Shown piece after piece: positions 57,563 to 64,000 of a stretch of 64,000 bases of DNA. The stretch covers positions 937,001 through 1,001,000 of the forward strand of contig JBBBDQ010001940.1 of the NCBI GenBank assembly GCA_037127315.1. Reading direction: 5' to 3'. The notes beneath the pieces were generated by a model. That model saw only the letters and a program-made list of their open reading frames with translations. It did not search any database and had not been told where the DNA came from. Numbering within the stretch: the first letter of the stretch is position 1; every line of letters begins with the position of its first letter. A program made the translations under genes and the position numbers. The DNA comes from Ascarosepion bandense. Its lineage: Eukaryota > Mollusca > Cephalopoda > Sepiida > Sepiidae.

Positions 57563-58106
57563 AGAGTGATATATAAAGTTTTTATATATAAAAAAAAACA
57601 ATTTGAAGGGAAAGAATTATGACAAGGGGTGGGGAGTTTTTGTGTGACATGTAAATCTAAATCCTTTAGATTTTCATCAGACTAAGTTTATGTTTGCGTA
57701 GATGCTACTACATATGCATACAAATGAAAGATGCTGGGAATTTAACATTTTAAAAAAGTATTTTGGGTATATAGTTAGCTGTTTTTTTATTTTTGTTTAT
57801 GTTTCTATCGCCTTCATTATTAAATATTACACATTGTCATAATAGAAGATCTGCTAAGATTGATGAACTGTTTAAGAACCTTAAGGTACAAATTTACTTT
57901 GAATGATCTAGTAATTAAAGCACTTTCTAAACATCTTTATGCTACTTAAAGATGAAAAAAGAAGAAAATGCCACAAGCCAAGGGAGGAGATAATATTACT
58001 ATATGGTGTGCTAAGTGAAGTAAAAATACTATTGGTGGTATAGTTACAAAATTAGCACTGAGGATTATTTTATGTTGAGTGGGTGATTTGGGTTGTTTAG
58101 ACCAGC

Positions 58107-58805
58107 ATTTCTAAACCAGTGTGTAGTAATACACCTTGAAAGGTAGCCATGTGCAACTGAAGTTAACAAAATAGTAATTTATGAATTATTTTTAAATTTA
58201 AAAAAATCTTTATTTTTAAAAAACTAGACACAAAGCGGATGTGCGTTGTGGTACAGAAAGCAATGGCAACCTACTGCGGGATAATGTTCTGCTCAGTCAG
58301 TCGTGTCTCTTTCGAGACATGATCACCCAAAGCGTGTATCACTGACTGACAGACACCAAGCACATGACTTCCATATCTAAGTCAAATTTTTGTCATTTGA
58401 TATTTTATGTTGGATGTTAAATTACTTAAAGAGTGGATAATTTTTTCTCTTCCTCAGGTGATTTAAAATCAGTCATTATTGGCCTCTTTAAAAAAATATT
58501 AGATTCTTCATAAATCTCTTTAGATGAAAACTGTACTGTCTTCACATATAAGTCCTAACATTTATCACGTATAAGGTCTAACATTAAAAATATTGCCAAA
58601 GCACAGGTTTCACACAAGCATACTTAAATATACAATGTAATGTCTTAAAAAATATTTATTTCAGGAGACTTATTTATTATTTTCTTGTATTCAAATTTAA
58701 TGACTAATTTTTCCTTATTAAAATTTAAAGTGTGTCCCTGATTTTACTCATTCAACAAGTGTGCTCAGAAAAAAAAAATGATTGAGATTGACTGGTTTAG
58801 ACAAT
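58107..58805. mobile_element. hAT-like MITE carrying a SINE insertion
   Basis: Left CAGCATTTCTAAACCAGTGT, GTAGTAATACACC; right, reversed, TCTAAACCAGTCAATCT preceded by a GTGTGCTCAGAAAAA stretch. This layout is common in non-autonomous hAT elements. A deleted SINE A copy lies inside at 58241-58354. Confidence 0.55.
58241..58354 (+). mobile_element. SINE family A, internally deleted
   Basis: GTGCGTTGTGGT (head) joins directly to ACAGAAAGCAATGGCAACCT (tail part), then CGTGTCTCTTTCGAGACATG and ACTGACTGAC. About 170 bp of the middle is missing. Confidence 0.8.
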
Positions 58806-59479
58806 GTAAGATGTAATTGTAGATTTGGAGATTGTTACTTTGAGTTAAGTTTGATTGGTGGGGTCAATTTTTAGGTACTGAAAATTTTTGTAAAATATGA
58901 GATAGTTTATGAATGTTGTAATTAAAAATAAAAATGGGAATTCTAGAATTTGTCTTATTTGTTTTGTAGCTTAGAAGAATATCTCTATTATGTTTGAAAA
59001 CCTTAGTGATTGATTTTTTAATTGTTTTGAGGGCATAATTTCTATTTCTATTGAATAAGTGACTGATCAGATGCCATTGGTTTTTGTAATTCCTCGGGTC
59101 AGAACAGATACATTATTATTAGGTTGGTAGGGTGGCAGCTGTTAAAATTTAAGTAGCAATGACTATCTGTAGATTTGATGTGTATCAACAACCACATCTC
59201 AAGAACTGCTAACAAAGAAAAAGGTGCTGTATGCCACAATATCTTCAAACTTCTCACGTTCAAATTCAGTTTTCCTTCTTTTGGACTGGCTGCCACCCAA
59301 GGCAAGAGAGCTAAGTCTACTCTACTATTTAACCTATACCTAGAGGGAGATTCATGAATTTTTTTCAAGAGTATCTGTACAAAATGAACAAAAATAGAAT
59401 TGGCTAAAATCTGAGCATAGCTCAGTATTTTAATTTTCCATTTCTATAACCATTACACTATCTGTACAGTTTATTATAC

Positions 59480-59480
<1 letters not shown>
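58806..59480. other. unassigned upstream sequence
   Basis: Two short opposing ORFs near 59100-59368 have no motif. No repeat family recognised. Confidence 0.4.

Positions 59481-59481
<1 letters not shown>

Positions 59482-59525
<44 letters not shown>
59482..59525. repeat. (TA)n microsatellite
   Basis: About 21 TA units. The following 59526-59920 holds nothing recognised. Confidence 0.95.
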
Positions 59526-59528
<3 letters not shown>

Positions 59529-59922
59529 ACAAAAAGAAAACTTAGCTGGCATGTTTTGTCTTGACAGACTTTATCAAAGCAAATGTGACTATTTTATTTT
59601 GCAACAAGTATTTATATAAACAAGTAAAAATATTATTTTTTCAAAATCTTTAAATTTACATATATATTCATCAAAAGTCTCAGTAAGTTATGGAGGATGC
59701 TAAGTGATGTAATCAAATGTCTAATAAACAAAAGTGAGTAAATGATGTTGAATTTTTTGTTTTTATGTAATTATTATCTAAATTATTTTAGTATGGGATA
59801 TATGCATTATGTACATTTTTAAATAACAGGGGTTATGAATTTAACTGTTTCCTTTTAATTTTTTAACTTTTTTTTTATAGTTATGTATTTTGGTTTTGGA
59901 TAATTAAGTAATTCTTTCAAGA

Positions 59923-60233
59923 GTCAGTCAGTCAGTTGAGTGCCATACATGATACATGCTTGGGCGATCATGTCTCGAAAGAGACATGATTGACTGGGCA
60001 GAAGGTTATCCTGCAGTAGGTTGCCATTGCTTTCTGCGGTAGACTGGTTGCCGACCAAGGCTGTAGAACCCAATCTGTCCTGTTATTTAACCCATAACTG
60101 GAAGGAATAGGTGGATTAATACCTTTCCCAAGGGTATTTGCATGTAAGTGAATGCAATGAATTCAGCTGGGATTCGAACTCGGCTCTCCGATTTCTCGTT
60201 CCGAGCTGATATCCAATGCACCACAACGCACGT
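59923..60233 (-). mobile_element. tRNA-derived SINE, family A, full copy
   Basis: Minus strand: GTGCGTTGTGGTGCATTGGA, CGGAACGAGAAATCGG, GCCGAGTTCGAATCCCAGCT (near-perfect B box), TTCATTGCATTCACTTACAT, AATGGCAACCTACTGCAGGA, CATGTCTCTTTCGAGACATG, then CAACTGACTGACTGACTC. The least decayed copy in the window. Confidence 0.9.
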
Positions 60234-60504
60234 AAAAATTCAGGGATTTACATTTTGATAAGATTTAGAAGCACTCTCTAGAATTTTCCTTTTAAGTAAG
60301 TTACTTTCTCTTTTAAGTGTGACATTCTTTAAGTTGTGGTTGAATTCATATTTGTATAACTAATGCATTTGACAAAGTTTGTGTAAGATCCTTTTCATAG
60401 ATACGTTTTTTTATATAGGCACATACACTTCGATCACTAGTTTGTTTTTTAAATTGACAAAAAAAATCAAATCAAATCCTGTTACTACCAAATTAAAAGG
60501 ATGT

Positions 60505-60665
60505 GCAGGCAATGTAGAACATCGCTGGGAAAAGTGGGATCAGTAAGCCAAATTCAAATTCTGGGCTAGTCTGTTGCATTCACTTTCATACAAATTCCTC
60601 CTAGAACGGCATAAATCTCTGCTATTGGTTAACTTGGCGCTCTCTCTCTAGCCTTGTTTGGCAGC
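60505..60665 (+). mobile_element. diverged SINE A-like fragment
   Basis: GTGGGATCAGTAAGCCAAAT, TCAAATTCTGGGC, TGTTGCATTCACTTTCATAC and AGCCTTGTTTGGCAGCCACG follow the family A order with many changes. Confidence 0.5.
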
Positions 60666-60669
60666 CACG

Positions 60670-61414
60670 CTAAGATAATGAAAACTCAGAATTCCAAACA
60701 GTGGAGAAGGTAACAAGAAACCACTCTTTCTGTAGAGTGCATAGCAATTTGATTTTGAAAAAAAAAAAAAAAAAAAGGAACACGTGGAAAGTCGTGATTA
60801 CCTGTTTCATAAAAGAACATAGAATTTTAAAAATTTTAAATACTAATATCACGGATCAAAACAACCATAAATTAATTATAAAATCACTTTTCGTAAAAGT
60901 TTTATGAAAGTGAAACGTGTACTAGCAAATGGATTTGATCACGTAATAAAATGAGTACAACGAATTTTTTTTATATAGTATAAGAAACCGAAACGTTACT
61001 TTGTCGACCGTAAAAAACTTTCATTTTCATCTCAGTAAAGAGAACATCCATAGTGTAGTGTACACTACAGAATATCGAAAAAATTTTCTAAGCAAGAATT
61101 ATTGAATTTGTTAAGGGACTTATATCGTTATGAAAATGAGACAAGCAGATTCTTTTGCTCTTCTTGTTTGTTTACTTTTTTTCCGCATCTTTTCGCGGCT
61201 TATACCAATTTTTGAAAACAACACAGAACTTGAAAAACAAAAAAAAAATGCTAGTAGAACAAAATAAATACAATTTCATAGTTATTGGAAAGGTTTTTAA
61301 ATCATAATTCATAAATCAAACTATTAAGAATGTTCGTGTCACATAACTCAAAAAGTACTAACAAAAAAACAAGCTTCAAAAGATTTTGCCGGGTTTTAAC
61401 AATTTATTACATAC
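60670..61414. promoter_or_regulatory. possible promoter region between divergent transcripts
   Basis: No repeat recognised from 60780 on. CpG-containing motifs (TTTGTCGACCG, TTTTCGCGGC, GCCGGG) are clustered compared with neighbouring intron. No clear TATA or initiator can be assigned. Inference only. Confidence 0.25.
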
Positions 61415-61480
61415 CGGAAATATGTCCTCGATTTGTAGTATCGCATTAATTAATTTCTAAAAAAAGAAATGATTTTTCGT
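61415..61480 (-). promoter_or_regulatory. candidate non-coding first exon of RCCD1
   Basis: Coding exon 1 has an acceptor just before its ATG, so a 5' exon is needed. On the minus strand a good donor, CCG|GTATGT, ends at 61415 within a stretch (60.95-61.68 kb) that has more CpG than the rest of the window. If joined, it would hold a short upstream ORF that terminates before the RCCD1 ATG. Position and 5' limit are inference. Confidence 0.3.
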
Positions 61481-61559
61481 AGTGCAATAAATAAACTAAA
61501 AATTGCTTAAAAATTTCATTAGTATTTTCTATTTAAGTAACATTGGGAAAAATCTTAAT

Positions 61560-61673
61560 TTCTACGACTGTGTTACTTTAATTAGTATCCATGAATTATC
61601 ACTGAATCCGTATTCAGTCCGAATCTGTGTCAAGGAAATTTGGCAAGATGGTGATCGAAAGTACTATGGTGTG
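61560..61673 (+). other. candidate first exon of a divergent plus-strand gene
   Basis: A plus-strand donor GTG|GTAAGC at 61674 follows an ATG in fair Kozak context (GCAAGATGG). It lies about 150-250 bp from the proposed RCCD1 first exon and points the other way. This arrangement looks like a bidirectional promoter. The exon body has no recognisable domain and the rest of the gene would lie beyond the window. Confidence 0.25.
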
Positions 61674-61694
61674 GTAAGCATCAAATTTATTTAA

Positions 61695-63530
61695 TATTTA
61701 CAATTTCTCGTTCATTCCGTTTTGTTATACGTTTTTTAGTGAGTTGTGCAAAATATTTTATATTGGTTCATGTCTTCTAGCAGTTTATATTCCGATTGAA
61801 CCGGCATTTTGTCGTCATAGCCGTGCGAGTGACGCTGCAAAAACTTCATCTAATTCCCCCCTCCACTTTTTTTTAAATGACTCCCCTTTTTTTGTTTGTT
61901 CACTCAGTTATAAACTGTTTTTATATACAATTAAACCCTGAATTAGGAGTTAAATTATCATGTAGTTTGGTTTTTAATTATCCATGAATAGTTTTGTTTT
62001 GTAAAATTAGAATTGAAATAAAAAGGTATTGATAAATTAAATTTAAGATTAAAATTGTATCTTTGGTGGAGATCCATTATTTTATTTATTTTCGTCTATT
62101 TATCATAAAAATCACATAATATTTATATCTGTTTAATTTGCTTTTTAGTTTCTCTAAATATTTTTTCAATTTTTCAAATTTCACCTTGATTTTTATTAAC
62201 ATCTTGTTTCTTTCCATGGGAGTTAAATCTATTTTATTTTTGTTTCAATATAGTTTGTGACTATAAAATATGTTGCTTGCATTAAAAACTTCACTCTTTA
62301 ATTTTTATATTTTCTGATGTACGTGTATATTTTCCCCATTTTTTTTTTTTTTTTTTTGTCTGTGCATCTTAATTTACCTATATTTTTTTTTTATAACGGC
62401 ATGTATGTGTTTGCTTAGTTTTAAGTTCTAAAAAGTAATAGAAATAAATGAAGTGTGTGTGTTTTTGTTTTTTAATTCCTTATTTTTTTTTTAACCACAA
62501 GCAACAAAAAAAAAACACCAAACAAACTGTTCGTTACTAAATGATTTTGGATTTGATTTAATACCACAAATGTCTCATCTATTTTTTATTTTTTTTTACA
62601 ACGATAATAAAAATTTTAACCTGTAGAATCTTCTAATTTTTTAAAATCCTTTTTCAGGTGAGTGATAGTATATTTTCGTTAATTGCATTTCTTTGGGGTT
62701 TATTATGATTTAAAATTTTTGCTTAAATGCTATTGACTTGAATAATTTATGATACTCTTTTACTCACTACTGAATATTTTTGTTTTGTTTGAAGCTAATC
62801 CCAGCAAGTTATTTATTTTTTTGACAATATAATCCCAATTGGATGTAATTCAATAAGTGCACATGTTGAGTGTCAATACTCAATACAGATTATTTTTAAT
62901 CTGTATATTATACAATATGTGCATATTTACTAAAAGTAAGATTAGGAGTTGCAAAAACAAAATGATTTTTGATAAAAAAAATGTCTATTCAGTGCTTTTT
63001 GTTATATTGAGTGAAGTGGTCTGAGTGAATATGATTGTCTAAATCCTAACATCATAAGGAGTGTAGGAAAAACAGATGTTAAAAACTGAAAGTTAATTAG
63101 AATGGGTTTTGGTAAGGATTTGAAGTTATTACAACCAATATTAGTAGAAATTATTTGTGCTTTAAGTTATTGTATATCTTTCATTGCAAATATTTTAGTG
63201 AACATTTTTTTAATATTGAGTCATAGAATTAGAAATGTTGATAATTAAATAATAAAATAGAAAAAAATTCCTGTGTCTCATGTGTCATCCTTTAAAGAGA
63301 CTTCAGACTAAATAGTATTTTTATTGGTGGGATTGTGTGTGTGTGAGGAGAGGGAATGAAGTATAAACAAATGTTGGTCATAATTATACATCCAGAGAAA
63401 TACTGAAGATGCAGGAACTATTAACTTTATAATTTAAATAATTTTGATATCTGGTGAAAAATTAATAAAATCTTCCTTGTCTGTTGTTTTTAATGAAACA
63501 TGTTTAAATGAAAGATTGCTGCCCAAATAA

Positions 63531-63572
<42 letters not shown>

Positions 63573-64000
63573 AGTACTGTATTTTTGGTCCTTTTTATGG
63601 CAACTATATTCTTTTGAAAGCCATCTTTGTAGAGGAACTGCTATATGAAACAACACATTGCTGCTAAACAAATTAACTGTCATCAATACATTTATTTTAA
63701 CAAAGCTAAAACAATGTTTGGCTGTGAAGACACAGCATCAATTAATGAGCAACCTGACTAATAAAAGCACATCATCTGCCAAAAATTTACTTGTTGTGGC
63801 AGTATTGTTTAAGTAATTAAAATAGAAGCAACGGTTTGAGAATACTTAATAAAGACTAATAAAGATACCATTACAAAGTTTGATGATTTAAACTTCAACA
63901 ATTAACTTAGAAAGTTCACAACAACCTTCTACAATTCCACTGCTGAATTTCATTACTCAAAGCTCACATATTTGAAGTATGATTTAAAAATATTATGAAG
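61695..64000. other. unassigned AT-rich flank with (TA)n
   Basis: Poly-T tracts at 62340-62640 and a (TA)n microsatellite at 63534-63566. No exon, transposon coding region or RNA gene recognised. If the divergent first exon is real, this is its intron. Confidence 0.4.

Noticed and set aside
61503..61694. 63-aa plus ORF near the proposed promoter
   Set aside because: No homology recognised, and its last codons read into a plausible intron after the GTAAGC donor. Kept only as a possible first exon.
62641..62670. TTTTTCAGGTGAGTG at about 62650, acceptor and donor back to back
   Set aside because: Would require a zero-length or re-splice exon; likely chance in a T-rich region.

Overview
This is eukaryotic, animal-type DNA. 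It is AT-rich, most of it is transposon debris, and it holds one recognisable cellular gene. That gene is a minus-strand orthologue of RCCD1 (RCC1 domain-containing protein 1). Its six coding exons lie between 55,732 and 3,983, all with GT..AG borders and compatible phases, and add up to 1,104 bp (367 aa plus stop), close to the vertebrate length of about 376 aa. The huge introns, two tRNA-derived SINE families, Penelope-like and RTE-like elements, Helitrons and piggyBac-type MITEs suggest a mollusc, possibly a cephalopod. The organism is inferred, not proven.

Layout. 1-3,950: downstream of RCCD1, with a 75-bp tandem array, a mariner fossil, a LINE tail and Helitron A. 3,983-12,504: last two exons, separated by a candidate LTR, a palindrome with a hammerhead-ribozyme-like core, a pair of facing Helitron 3' ends, a Penelope-like RT/GIY-YIG fragment and microsatellites. 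12,505-24,809: a seven-copy 175-bp array derived from LINE ORF2, the LINE fragment it merges into, a Tc1-like element, SINEs, a 5' LTR, Helitron B and an RTE-like LINE. 24,810-40,640: a Gypsy-type retrotransposon with a mariner inside its RT, an 8-bp-TSD hAT transposon with only two visible coding lesions, and a near-intact Jockey/CR1-like LINE with a 339-bp tandem array at its 5' end. 40,878-55,563: a piggyBac-type MITE, SINEs, a mini-LINE made of three 5' monomers fused to a 3' tail, and a 35-bp minisatellite split by a full-length LINE. 55,757-64,000: upstream part of the gene, with SINEs, hAT-type MITEs and a probable divergent promoter near 61.4-61.7 kb.

The best leads concern one LINE family. 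In this window it has (a) seeded a tandem satellite from its own ORF, (b) carried a 339-bp array into an insertion site whose empty paralogue lies 1 kb away, and (c) produced a deletion derivative with multimerised 5' units. No operon-like or host-defence system is visible. All conclusions come from reading the sequence; no database search was run.
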